From contig JAUJYZ010001110.1 of assembly GCA_033675265.1 (NCBI GenBank), forward strand, positions 276,501 to 340,500: 64,000 nt of DNA, written 5' to 3'. The translations under genes were made by a program, and so were the position numbers. Shown one piece after another: positions 1 through 11,300 of the stretch. Below the pieces are notes generated by a model that was not told where the DNA came from, made no database searches, and was given only the letters and a program-made list of their open reading frames with translations. Every line of letters begins with the position of its first letter. Position 1 is the stretch's first letter. Source of the stretch: Actinostola sp. cb2023. Taxonomy: Eukaryota > Cnidaria > Anthozoa > Actiniaria > Actinostolidae.

Positions 1-1110
1 GCCCCTGATAATAATACAAGTAGATTTTGGAATGACTGACTGGCTGACTGACTGACTGACTGACTGAATGAATGATTGACTGACTGTGGATGACTGACTG
101 ACTGACTGACTGACTGACTGACTGACTGACTGACTGAATGAATGATTGACTGATTGACTGACTGACTGACTGAATGATTGACTGACTGTGGATGAATGAA
201 TGACTGACTGACTGACTGAATGAATGATTGACTGACTGTGGATGACTGACTGACTGACTGACTGACTGAATGATTGACTGACTGTGGATGACTGACTGAC
301 TGACTGACTGACTGACTGACTGACTGACTGACTGACTGACTGACTGACTGACTGACTGACTGGCTGACTGACTGACTGAATGACTGAATGAATGATTGAC
401 TGACTGTGGATGACTGACTGACTGACTGACTGACTGACTGACTGACTGACTGACTGACTGACTGGCTGACTGAATGAATGACTGAATGACTGAATGAATG
501 ATTGACTGACTGTGGATGACTGACTGACTGACTGACTGACTGACTGACTGACTGACTGACTGACTGACTGACTGACTGACTGACTGTGGATGACTGACTG
601 ACTGACTGATTGACTGACTGACTGACTGGCTGACTGACTGAATGACTGAATGAATGATTGACTGACTGTGGATGACTGACTGACTGACTGACTGACTGAA
701 TGATTGACTGACTGAGGGAGTAATGAGTGCGTGTATGAATGAATTAAAGAATCAGTGAATGCATGGATGTTATGTTATGTTATATCAGGTTGTATAGTTG
801 ACAAAGAGTTATTAAAACATTAAACATGGGTGAATGCATGGATGGGTGGATGGATGGATAGATAGTTGAAATACGTGAATGAATGAATTGATAAATGGAT
901 AGATGGATGACTGAATGAAAGTGTGAAGGAATGAATGGATGGATGAATGAATGGATGACTGACATCTGCCTGAATATATGAATGGATGGATAAATCATTG
1001 AAACAATGAATGACTGAATCAATGGATCGATGAATGAATGGATGACTGACTGACGGACTGAATGAATAGATGGATGGATGGATGGATGAATGAAGAATAA
1101 CTGACTGGAT
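1..1110. repeat. (TGAC)n microsatellite grading into GAATG/GGATG repeats
   Basis: Positions 1-720 are almost pure TGAC tetranucleotides broken by recurring blocks of TGAATGAATGATTGACTGACTGTGGA, so there is a higher-order pattern. From 720 to 1110 the array decays into GAATG, GGATG and GATG words. It lies in the TRPC intron downstream of the S3 exon and reaches the left edge. Minus-strand open frames through it (SIHPSIHS-type) are simple-sequence artefacts. No exon was seen here. Confidence 0.95.
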
Positions 1111-1158
1111 GAACTGAGAGAGAAACGAGTGAGTGTATGACGAGTGTAGTGACCCTAC

Positions 1159-1367
1159 CTCATTGATAGGAAGTGCCCATGATCCCTTTTCATTCATTGA
1201 CAGCGCGTACCCAGTAATCCAAAGAATCCCAGAGACAAAGAACAACCACAGCATGACCAATGTGACAATATTCCAAAACTGAGACAAGTAACGCTCTTTT
1301 CCTTGACGAAAGAATTCTTTTCCTTCCTGAAGTGTAATTCCTGTGATCCACAGAATAAGCAGATAAT
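1159..1367 (-). CDS. TRPC exon: S2-S3 region
   Basis: The acceptor TTCCACAG ends at 1368 and the donor GTAGGG starts at 1158. The exon encodes DYLLILWITGITLQEGKEFF then RYLSQFWNIVTLVMLWLFFV, which lines up with the TRPC S2 helix, the WxxGxxWxExKExW-type linker and the WN(M/V)xD S3 start. Trp is replaced by Thr-Leu in the linker and the usual Asp after WN is absent, so the copy is divergent. The exon ends in phase 0. Confidence 0.75.
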
Positions 1368-3106
1368 CTGTGGAATAACAGATATCCATGCAGTCAGTCT
1401 ATTAATATCATTCCCCTGTCCTTTTCCATTCCATTGCATTGCATTCCATTTTCAACTAGTTCAAATACAGCTACAGTATTATATAATAATAAAATAAACC
1501 GGCTAATAATAGTCTTTTACGAGGGAGCCTACTCGTCGAGACGGTTTTCAGTAGGGCCCTACAAAAGCTACAGTTATTCTGAACACATATCCAGTGGGAA
1601 TATAACTGGAGCTCAAAGAACAAGACTGAAGGGGAGCATGGGTATAATATTGATTGCTTGTGTCTTGTGCACAATTAAGGCACATAATATACTATTTTAC
1701 ACAGCTATACACTGTCACAATATGTACCTATAAATGACACACGCAGTGGATTGAGAAATATATCTTGTATTGATGACAAAGACAGGAGAACGAGGAAGAT
1801 ACAAAATGAGCCTGTGTGGGCCGATAAGCTTCAGTACTGGGATATTCAGCATTCTAGATAGAGAACTTTGAGGACATAAAATATACATCAGAGCCCATAG
1901 AGGAAGGAACAAGGTATATGCTAAGGAAAACACAGTCCTCTTGAGGATGCAAAGTTCTCCCAGCTTCTGAATCCTCGGTAGAGAACTGAATTCAACATCA
2001 TCTGGCTGTAACTGTGTGCAACAAACTAAAAACAACAAACAGAAACTCTTAGAGCAACGAGGAGGAGGAGGGGGGGAGGAAAGAGGGGTGAGGAGGAAGG
2101 GGGAAGAGGGGAGAGGTGGAGGGAGGAAGAGGGGGTGAGGAGGAGGGAGAGGAGGAGGGGGGAGAAGGGGCGAGGAAGAGGGGTAAGGAGGAGGGTGAGG
2201 AAGAGGGGGGAGGAGTAGGGGGGAGGAGGAGGGTGGAGGAAGAGGGGTGAGGAGGAGGGGGGGGAGGAGGGGGGGGGGGGGGGGGGAGGAGAGGAGTGAG
2301 GAGGAGGGGGAGAGGAAGAGGGGTGAGGAGTAGGGAGGAGGAGTAGGGGGGAGAAGGGGGTAGGAAGAGGGGGGAGAAGTAGGGGCGAGAAGGGGGTAGG
2401 AAGAGGGATGAGGAGTAGGGGGGAGAAGGAGGGGGGGAGGAGGGGCAAGGAGTAGGGGGGGGGAGGAGGAGGGGGAGGAGAAGTGGAGGGATAAAGGTCA
2501 ATTCTATAGATGCAATAATTTGTAAAACTGTATTAGATTTTGTGCTTTTATCACAGGCAGACAACCACTTCTTCTGAGGCTAATTATAACAAATAAAAAA
2601 TATAATTGTATGCGCATGTTTTTTTGATGGGTTTCCTGTGGTAGAGTGTGAGGATTATGTATTATATTGGGCTCCCTGTGTTTAACATGAACGTGTGTTG
2701 CATACGTAAAAACACAGGGAGCCCAACATAATACGTATTCCGCGTGCGCTCTATCACAGGAAACCCATCACAAAAAGATATGGACATACTATTATATTAG
2801 CCTTAAAAGAAATGGTTGGGCTACCTGTGCTTTTATCTGTCATATTACCCCTCTCCCTTGTTGGTTATCAACCTAATTCTCAAGGGTGGTATGTACCGTA
2901 CTTTCAAGGTACATCACCTGGCATTATTCTGCGCATTTGATTGGCTGGTTACCTCATGAATAATTAATGATATGAGAAATAAAAATACAAACCCACAGCA
3001 GGTGCAAATCTAAACTGGTTAAACTGATTTATAGACTGGTTTTAAACTGGTAAACTTACAGAAACTGCTGATCACCACCCATCCTGACTCCCCCCCCTCC
3101 CCCCCC

Positions 3107-3162
<56 letters not shown>

Positions 3163-4207
3163 ACAAGGTGTGGCTTTCCCCCCTTCCCCACAAGGTGTGG
3201 CTTTACCCCTACCCTTCAATCTCCCTCTTTATAAAATAAAAGTTCCAACCTTTTGATTGTTATTTTTGATGGCAAAAATTTAGGACACTAAGTTTCTTCG
3301 AGAGTTCGTGATGGCTTTTTATCTTGACATACCGCATATCCTCCAACATCGGCACATTCATCAGTTCTTGTATTTCAGACATGTTTCTGCATTGGTCCAA
3401 TAGCGACACGGCAAAAGTTTCGCACTGTTCAGAGAGACGATGGTACTCGCTCTTCAACTCGTACTCCACGTCAGCAAGGTGGAGAAGTTTTTGGTTGAGA
3501 AGAAAAGCTTGTAAGATTGGATCCTTTGTACTTACAGCGGGAGTGAACTGGCGTGGCTTCATGATGTACGACAAAGAAAGATAAACAGGGCTTGCTAATC
3601 CACGATAAACATTGAGTCGACGTAAAGAACAGCCAAGCCGTCCTTCGGTTTCGCATTTACTGCAATCGCAGGCTCTATTGTGCAGTCCCGTGTCGTCGAT
3701 AAAATAGCCTTTACTCAACAGATATTTGACAATGTCATAGCTGTCATTCGTCGCAGCTAGTACCAGAGCTGTTACATGGTTGTTGTCGAAGCTTGTCCCT
3801 TCTTGAAGCGAAGTAGGTCTTGAGGATTCTTCTTCTTGACTTGTACCTTTACTCTGGAATTCTAGTAAAATCTTAATGCAGTCTAGGGACTCTTCTGATA
3901 CTGCCTGTATCAGTGCATTTCCAACGTCTGCACCACTTTGAAGAAGAACTTCAATTATTGCTGTAGCTTTGTTCTGGATAGCAATTTGCAATGGAGTTTT
4001 CCCCAAGGCATTCATACAATTTAGATCGACCTGTTTGCTTGCTAAAATGGCTTCCAACTTTTCTAAGTCGTTGTCTTCCACTGCCTCCATCACCTGGTTG
4101 TCTGGTTCTGGAATAAGAGTTCCAGGGGAAGGAGGCGCTTGGTCGGTGAAGTCTTGAAGCCGAACAACGACCGAGGGTTCTCCCGGTTCTCCTGTTGTAG
4201 ATTCCAT
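1159..4207 (-). CDS. TRPC-type cation channel, 5' part of gene (gene span)
   Basis: Three exons on the minus strand give an N-terminal part of a canonical transient receptor potential (TRPC) channel. These are tetrameric, calcium-permeable plasma-membrane cation channels gated downstream of phospholipase C. The order seen matches the family: ankyrin repeats and TRP_2 domain (4207 to about 3333), pre-S1 helix and S1 (2025-1728), then S2-S3 (1367-1159). The pore (S5-S6) and TRP box are not in the window and should lie to the left. The phases of the second and third exons join correctly (G plus AT gives Asp). The first and second exons do not join in phase, and the stretch that usually links TRP_2 to pre-S1 is missing, so a small exon is probably unrecognised between 2026 and 3332. 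A one-base frameshift lies in the S1 exon. The TRPC family is confident; the subtype is not. Confidence 0.8.
1368..1727 (-). other. TRPC intron, no features
   Basis: This is a short intron between the S1 and S2-S3 exons. I see only AT-rich single-copy sequence, with ordinary donor and acceptor sites at its ends. Confidence 0.6.
1728..2025 (-). CDS. TRPC exon: pre-S1 helix and S1, with one-base frameshift
   Basis: The acceptor is TTTTTAG at 2030-2026 and the donor GTACAT begins at 1727. The first frame reads the pre-S1 helix (TVFSLAYTLFLPLWALMYIL) and SLSRMLNIPVLKLI, matching the TRPC pattern around the pre-S1 elbow. The family motif then continues only in the next frame as AHTGSFCIFLVLLSLSS (S1). 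The switch is at about 1821-1824, where one extra base fits best. Removing one base makes the exon end in phase 1, which joins the next exon correctly. This supports an indel in this sequence or assembly rather than a wrong exon call. Confidence 0.7.
2062..2490. repeat. Polypurine GGA/GGAGG tract in TRPC intron
   Basis: About 430 bases are almost purely G and A on the plus strand, built of GAGGAGG, GGGGAGG and GAAGAGG words, including a run of about 18 G near 2270. It is pyrimidine-rich in the direction of the TRPC transcript and lies just upstream of the S1 exon acceptor. The proline- and serine-rich open frames on the minus strand are artefacts of composition. Confidence 0.9.
2619..2777. 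mobile_element. MITE-like inverted repeat element, copy 1
   Basis: The ends are inverted copies: GATGGGTTTCCTGTGGTAGA at the left and TATCACAGGAAACCCATCAC at the right. An inner inverted pair (TGGGCTCCCTGTGTTTA and its complement) is also present. A related copy lies at about 55408-55662. There is no coding capacity. Confidence 0.75.
3090..3162. repeat. Poly-C tract
   Basis: About 70 nearly uninterrupted C residues on the plus strand, with two T interruptions near the left end, in the TRPC intron. The tract reads as poly-G in the sense direction of the gene, and its length in an assembly is unreliable. A duplicated CACAAGGTGTGGCTTT string follows. Confidence 0.95.
3333..4207 (-). CDS. TRPC exon 1: ankyrin repeats and TRP_2 domain
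   Basis: The start is the ATG at 4207-4205 (MESTTGEPGEPSV). Residues about 35-105 contain ankyrin-type helices (MEAVEDNDLEKLEAIL, GKTPLQIAIQNKATAIIEVL, ALVLAATNDSYDIVKYLL). The TRP_2 region follows, with hallmark strings YRGLASPVYLSLS, DPILQAFLLNQKLLHLADVE, LSEQCETFAVSLLDQCRN and IQELMN; the spacing and wording are those of TRPC proteins. The open frame runs on to 3260, but a strong GTATGT donor sits at 3332-3327 just after NVPMLEDM, so I end the exon there. That donor leaves phase 2, which does not fit the next exon found, so either another donor is used or an exon is missing. Residues 1-30 are acidic and proline-rich with no signal peptide. Confidence 0.85.
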
Positions 4208-4695
4208 CGCTCAAAAGCTTAAAATGTATTTAATATTGACGTAAATGTTTAACAAAATTTACTGATATGAACACTTTAGTTCCAAGAAATATGAAATTCC
4301 GCATACTTTGTAAATAGTCTCACGCATCAGTGAGATGTGACACTATTTATGTCGAAGTTAGGATAGCGTGACATGACTGGCGTGACGAACATATATTTTG
4401 GAATATAATGATTATCGGCAACGAAATGGAATTTTTGGGTTACGTTATTGGAAAGTCAGAGATTCTATAATAATAATAATATTTCATAAAACGGAGGCCT
4501 CAGTATACGTAATGTTCAAAATAACCTTCAGTTTTACTTTCAAGTGGGATTCAGTTTTATTTTAATCTTTCTTTTCCCCTTTTCTTTCTCTCTTTCTTCC
4601 TTCCTCTAATTGGTTTAAGATTTAAGGATCTTAATACTTCAAAAGCAAATGCCAAAGCAATGCCTAGCCCTTTTACTTGTTTATTCTATTCCTTT
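4208..4695. other. Spacer upstream of the TRPC start codon
   Basis: AT-rich single-copy sequence upstream of the TRPC ATG. It probably holds the TRPC 5' UTR and promoter, but I see no TATA box or other motif I can assign. A pyrimidine-rich run (CTTTCTTTTCC...) lies near 4565-4605. Confidence 0.4.
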
Positions 4696-5176
4696 TCAGT
4701 CTGTTATTTGTCTACCAACCCTCCCCACCCCTCCCCTATTCGCAAGATATACCCAGAATCCCATGCAAAATTCCCACCCATAACGCAACGCGGGGAAAAC
4801 AAATAAATGGCGGGCGTACAGAACAAAGTGGATGAACAATGTCACCCAAAATATCGATGATTTGACCGTAATTGAAACAGGTAAACAAACAATTAATACT
4901 TCAGAGAAACACACTATAGCGTCATCGACAAGCTCTAGAAGCTGAATGCTGCTGTGTTTTTCTATTTCCAGGGCAAATGTATGACCAAACGCGCTCAATT
5001 CTGTTTGTTGTGCTTGATGAAGACAGTCTCGAAAGGTCATGACTTCTTCGGGTTTCTTCCGTGCTCGACGCTCCGTTGATCCTAAACCGATTAGCTTTGG
5101 ATCTTTTTCCAGAGAATCAAGAAATGCATCTTCACTGAGTGGTAACGTAAAATACTCTGCATATTCTTCTAATCGT
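4696..5176 (-). CDS. Last exon of an unrecognised membrane protein
   Basis: An open frame of 159 codons plus TGA starts at a good acceptor (TTATTTTTCAG, ending at 5177). An AATAAA signal on the same strand lies at 4685-4680, only about 11 bases past the stop. The N-terminal half is charged and helical (RLEEYAEYFTLPLSEDAFLD, STERRARKKPEEVMTFRDCL). Two hydrophobic segments follow (AIVCFSEVLIVCLPVSITV and SIFWVTLFIHFVLYARHLFV), so the chain ends in a membrane region. I do not recognise the family. The composition is unlike random AT-rich sequence, and the acceptor, stop and poly(A) signal agree. It lies antisense to the 5' end of the CEP350 homologue and downstream of the candidate exon at 5590-5790. 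Confidence 0.5.
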
Positions 5177-5291
5177 CTGAAAAATAAACAAATTCAAGTG
5201 ACATTCAAGTGAACACGTGGATAATTTGTAAACCGTTAATTATATTGTTTTCCAAAGTACTTTATAAATAGCGCTTGATTTCCTTCAACAG

Positions 5292-5335
5292 ATCTCGATG
5301 CAGCTTGGGAAAATGTCGGTGAAGCTAAAATGGCA
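5292..5335 (+). CDS. CEP350: CEP350 exon 1 (first found)
   Basis: The exon lies between TTCAACAG and GTAAGT and reads DLDAAWENVGEAKMA, matching the human TTSWDALSQTKAAL motif near the N-terminus. It starts in phase 1, so at least one coding exon with the start Met lies upstream, probably outside the part I could read. It ends in phase 0. Confidence 0.75.
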
Positions 5336-8300
5336 GTAAGTACTAAGTATAAAAGTAGTAAAATTTGATTTGAATTTTGTTTCTAAAGTAAAGACTGTTG
5401 CCATGTTGTCAATTTCGACAATTCTGAGAAATCGATCATTCATGCATATTGCATCGCTTGATTACTGAATGTATTTGTTTGTAAGAATCGCTAACCGATC
5501 TCGCTGAATCAATATCTGAAAGTGTACTTCAATGCATTGCAGTTTCCATTGAAGATTTAGATATCGAGTTGTCTGTGTTTCATTATTTGACCGTGACTAA
5601 ACATTAAAAAATGCTTTCTTTTTGTTTCTATTATTGTTTCAATAGCACCGATCATCTCAGTATGAAAATCTCTGACATATTTTTGATTTTTGGGCCAAAA
5701 TATTCCCGAAATGAATGAGTTAGAAAGCAAAGTGTCAAAGGCGCTTATCAATGCCTGATTGTCTGGAAACTGCGATTGTTGAGAGATGATGTAACGTCTG
5801 ACACAAACGTAGAAGATTGAATATTTTTGTTTCGGTGTGATTAATAAATTAGGATTCCTTATGGAAGATACAAAGGAAAAGAACTGTATATCACTATTTT
5901 GTTTATACTTGTGTGGAATAAAACTGAAATCTGAAAAAAATGAACTCAAGATATCATATTTTGTACATGTATACACAAATGTACCAAGGATAAAATTAAC
6001 TAACAAAATTTGTTTTACTTTAGCTTGAAGCCGTTGAGGCACGTATACAAGAAGCTAACTTAGGACGCAGACACAGAACAGACAATAACGACAACCTTGG
6101 AGAACCTACTGCGAGACAAGTGTTTTCTCAGAATCAGAGGCTCGGTCGTGTGTCACGATATGAGCTCCGCCCAACCATAAATGAATGGCAGTACTCTAGG
6201 GACATGGACATTTCCTTAAGGCACCGCCTCGTAGAATTCCCTTCTAGCAGGGAAAGAACCCAAAATGTTCACACATCATGTTTCCGTAACTACAATGGAT
6301 CAAACTATTCTGACAGACATCATTCTCCTCCTAGTAGAGACATAAGGACAATATCACCCCCGTATATCAACGATATTGATGTTATGAAGAGTTCAGTTGA
6401 TGATAGTTTGAGCTTGCAAAGGAATGTGGATAGTCATAGGACTAGAGAGGATACTGGTGCAGGTGTCTCAAATTTAGGTACTTCAAAATTTGAGGATTCT
6501 CTTGAAGTTTCAAGTATCAATAGAAAAGAGCTGATTGGAGTTCGGCCATTGTCACCATTGGTTACCATATCAGATAACTCAGGTATTGTAGAATGCATTG
6601 TATATTGTTTATAATTATTCACCAATAATCACTAAGCCTGAGGTGAATAATTGAAGGGTTCTCTGCAAGTGGGGGTCGTTGGGGACTACAGTCATTTGCA
6701 AAATAGTTGACACAAATAGGTTTTTTTATACCAATATTTCAGAAATGTGACGCTGCGCCTGAAATATTTCTCATAGAACTCCCAACCCCCCTCCCCCCAC
6801 TACAATGTTGAGTGGTGAACACAACGCAGTAGATCGACATCGCTCTCAATCAACATTGAAAGGAGGAGGGGGGGACGAAAACCCAAATTCGTGCGCGCAA
6901 AAAAGTGTCCGAATTTCTCAAAGTGTGTCAAGCTATTTTGCAAACATACATAGTTTTAATGTACCTCCCAATATGGGCTTTTCAGTTACGATTGTCTGAG
7001 AGCTATAATATGTGAATTATATGCCAAAATGAAGGAGCGCACCTGGTGGTCAACGTAATCTCGATCTAAGCTCTTTATCTAGTGTAATAATCACCAAATC
7101 ATGTTTGTAAAAATCATCACAATTTTTCATGGGCAACCCTTCAAGTGATTAAACTACGTGAAATGCGGGATCCCTGTGGTACATTGTCATACATTCCTAT
7201 GCCGAAATGGATTGTGGGAACGTTTCCTTTCATCAGAGCGACGCTCTACCATGTCATTAATAAAGAAAGATAAACATAATTCTTATATCTGTTTGGTAGA
7301 GCGTTGAGCGTTTGCATGACTTATTGCCAAAGATAACAAAACATCCACACCTACATGTTGTAATGCAATGAGCCTGAAAATTGTACACGATTTGATTATC
7401 TATGACAACAACACAAGCACTGTATGTAGTATGTTAGTAGGCGACTTAACAAACGCATAAAGAACTGCTTTTGAAACAGTTACGTATTTATGTAACACAA
7501 TACACAGTCATTACGTGAAATGCGGGATCCCTGTGGTGCTCGATCATGACAGTGCGAATGACATTGAACAGTATCGGTCTATGATAAACAAATACATTAG
7601 CCTTGTCACAAGTCGACCCACAGGTAGCCCAAGCTCAGTATCAGTGGCGTAAATACAGTAAATGTATAGGCTTTCTTGTTCTGGTGTACTTGAATAAATA
7701 AATAAAAAATCGTTTGCCTTTATTCGACTCGTACTTGTTCCTTGTGTTGTTCTTTACCTCTGTAGGAATTTCTAGGCCATTCCGCTTGAAATTGAGAGAG
7801 TTACGGCGGTTTTTAAAAAGAATTCCCTACCAGTAAGAAAATATAGAAGGTAGGTCACTCATGGCCGCCAGCGAACTCACATGGTCCCACTCAAATGCTC
7901 GTAAATCTCTCGAAATTAGACATAACGCCAAATTTCTTACGGTAAACTGTAGTCCAATACAAGTCCGATAAATCACACTGCCATTCCCTTCTCTTACTCA
8001 TCGCTATCTGCATCCAAGAGCAAGGTTTTTGTGACTTTTATCGGCAACATGAACCTCTGTACCTTCAAGTCTGACACGGATTTTGAACGGCCGTACAAAA
8101 AATGCACACACCGGGGAGGGACAGAGGTACAATACAATACAATAGTTTATTTCAACACGTGTCGTCCAGGAGCGTGAAGCTCGTTCAAAATACGAACGTG
8201 CAGTATATAATAATCTAATCAAGTTGACACTTGAATAAAATTTCGTTCTATCATAGATTACAGTATTTCTTCTGTCAAATTAATGCTTCTGATTTCAAGG

Positions 8301-11300
8301 AAAAGGCCTTTGGAGCAAATTCCAAATGGGGTATTGAAAATCAACACGAATTCGAAGAAAAGATTTTGTTATAATCTCTGACAAGATATGGTTGCAATCC
8401 TCACGGGAGGGTACGGAAATTGTATTCAAGTGTCAAATGTACCTCTGTCCCTCCCCGGTGTGTGCATTTTTTGTACGGCCCGTTCAAAATCCGTGTCAGA
8501 CTTGAAGGTACAGAGGTTCATGTTGCCGATAAAAGTCACAAAAACCTTGCTCTTGGATGCAGATAGCGATGAGTAAGAGAAGGGAATGGCAGTGTGATTT
8601 ATCGGACTTGTATTGGACTACAGTTTACCGTAAGAAATTTGGCGTTATGTCTAATTTCGAGAGATTTACGAGCATTTGAGTGGGACCATGTGAGTTCGCT
8701 GGCGGCCATGAGTGACCTACCTTCTATATTTTCTTACTGGTAGGGAATTCTTTTTAAAAACCGCCGTAACTCTCTCAATTTCAAGCGGAATGGCCTAGAA
8801 ATTCCTACAGAGGTAAAAAACAACACAAGGAACAAGTACGAGTCGAATAAAGGCAAACGATTTTTTATTTATTTATTCAAGTACACCAGAACAAGAAAGC
8901 CTATACATTTACTGTATTTACGCCACTGATACTGAGCTTGGGCTACCTGTGGTCGACCACACTTTTTATTCTGATAGCGAGCGACAAAGTCGCGAGAATC
9001 TTTTTCTCCTGATAGCGAGCGACAAAGTCGCGAGAATTAGCGGTATTATCGAGGAACTTGAAACGAATGTATTTACATTGTTTAATCGAGTCACTTATAA
9101 CCAAGTCGCAACGCTTTATACTCTACACCTATCAAAGGTTTCAATGATCTAAGCTTATCATCTAGTCTATTACGTTTGTATGATGTATATACATAGAAAG
9201 TTAATACGTAGTTGAACGGTTTACACTCAGAGAGTAATAATATTTAGAACAAGATGTGATGGTGTGTGCATGACGTTCGCAATTTCCAAACATTTACGTA
9301 TTTCTGTGACATAATATTGCAAATAATTGCATTTTCCTGGTCGAATAATGATTGTTCTGGACGTTAGGTGACGTAAACCAATCTTTTGCAATGTTTACAT
9401 GAGTTATCAGATCGTTATCGCATTCCAATCTGACGTGCTCAAAGCTACTGCACCCCACCCCTCATTTGGACAATATTTGCTGTTAGGGAGGGGTGGGTCT
9501 GAAATACGAAAATCGTACATTCTGACACAGGCTTACGTTTAAAATTTGTAGTGCGCCCCACTTATTAAACCTAACTATTAATTACATGTTATACCTCAGC
9601 TTCCTGGGGTGTAACCCTTTTCCTTGCACAAATAAGCCCAATAATACGTCTCAGACAGTCGTTTGCAAAATAGTTGACACAAATAGGTTTTTTTATACCA
9701 ATATTTCAGAAATGTGACGTTGCGCCTGAAATATTTCTCATAGAACTCCCAACCCCCCTCCCCCACTACAATGTTGAGTGGTGAACACGACGCAGTAGAT
9801 CGACATTGCTCTCAATCAATATTGAAAGGGGGAGGGGGGGGGGGCACGAAAACCCAAATTCGTGCGCACAAAAAAGTGTCCGAATTTCTCAAAGTGTGTC
9901 AAGCTATTTTGCAAACGATTGTAGATACCGTAATATCGCATCAAAAAATAAAAATATACCACAATACCGCATCTCAAATTGAAATTTAAAATCACCAAAA
10001 TTTGTTTGTGCAAAACATGACAAAAACACTCAAATTGGGAGACGTTGCTGTCTTAATCTCTAACAGAAGCATTAGCAAGACTGAAGAAAAGAATCAAGAA
10101 ACAAAAGGAGAGGACACCTGCACCAAAACAGAAAGAAAATGAAGATGGTTAGTATACATTGTTCTGTACTTGGAACCATTGTTCATGGTTAGTATACATT
10201 GTTCTGTACTTGGAACCATTGTTCATGGTTAGTATACATTGTTCTGTACTTGGAACCATTGTTCATGGTTAGTATACATTGTTCTGTACTTGGAACCATT
10301 GTTCATGGTTAGTATACATTGTTCTGTACTTGGAACCATTGTTCATGGTTAGTATACATTGTTCTGTACTTGGAACCATTGTTCATGGTTAGTATACATT
10401 GTTCTGTACTTGGAACCATTGTTCATGGTTAGTATACATTGTTCTGTACTTGGAACCATTGTTCATGGTTAGTATACATTGTTCTGTACTTGGAACCATT
10501 GTTCATGGTTAGTATACATTGTTCTGTACTTGGAACCATTGTTCATGGTTAGTATACATTGTTCTGTACTTGGAACCATTGTTCATGGTTAGTATACATT
10601 GTTCTGTACTTGGAACCATTGTTCATGGTTAGTATACATTGTTCTGTACTTGGAACCATTGTTCATGGTTAGTATACATTGTTCTGTACTTGGAACCATT
10701 GTTCATGGTTAGTATACATTGTTCTGTACTTGGAACCATTGTTCATGGTTAGTATACATTGTTCTGTACTTGGAACCATTGTTCATGGTTAGTATACATT
10801 GTTCTGTACTTGGAACCATTGTTCATGGTTAGTATACATTGTTCTGTACTTGGAACCATTGTTCATGGTTAGTATACATTGTTCTGTACTTGGAACCATT
10901 GTTCATGGTTAGTATACATTGTTCTGTACTTGGAACCATTGTTCATGGTTAGTATACATTGTTCTGTACTTGGAACCATTGTTCATGGTTAGTATACATT
11001 GTTCTGTACTTGGAACCATTGTTCATGGTTAGTATACATTGTTCTGTACTTGGAACCATTGTTCATGGTTAGTATACATTGTTCTGTACTTGGAACCATT
11101 GTTCATGGTTAGTATACATTGTTCTGTACTTGGAACCATTGTCATGGTTGGTTAGTATACATTGTTCTGTACTTGGAACCATTGTTCATGGTTAGTATAC
11201 ATTGTTCTGTACTTGGAACCATTGTTCATGGTTAGTATACATTGTTCTGTACTTGGAACCATTGTTCATGGTTAGTATACATTGTTCTGTACTTGGAACC

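Noticed and set aside
2026..2564. Proline- and serine-rich minus-strand frames
   Set aside because: Translation of a polypurine/polypyrimidine tract in the TRPC intron.
4807..4870. ATGGCGGGCGTACAG on the plus strand as the CEP350 start exon
   Set aside because: The frame stops after 17 codons and the nearest donor leaves the wrong phase for exon 1 at 5292; it also overlaps the antisense membrane-protein exon.
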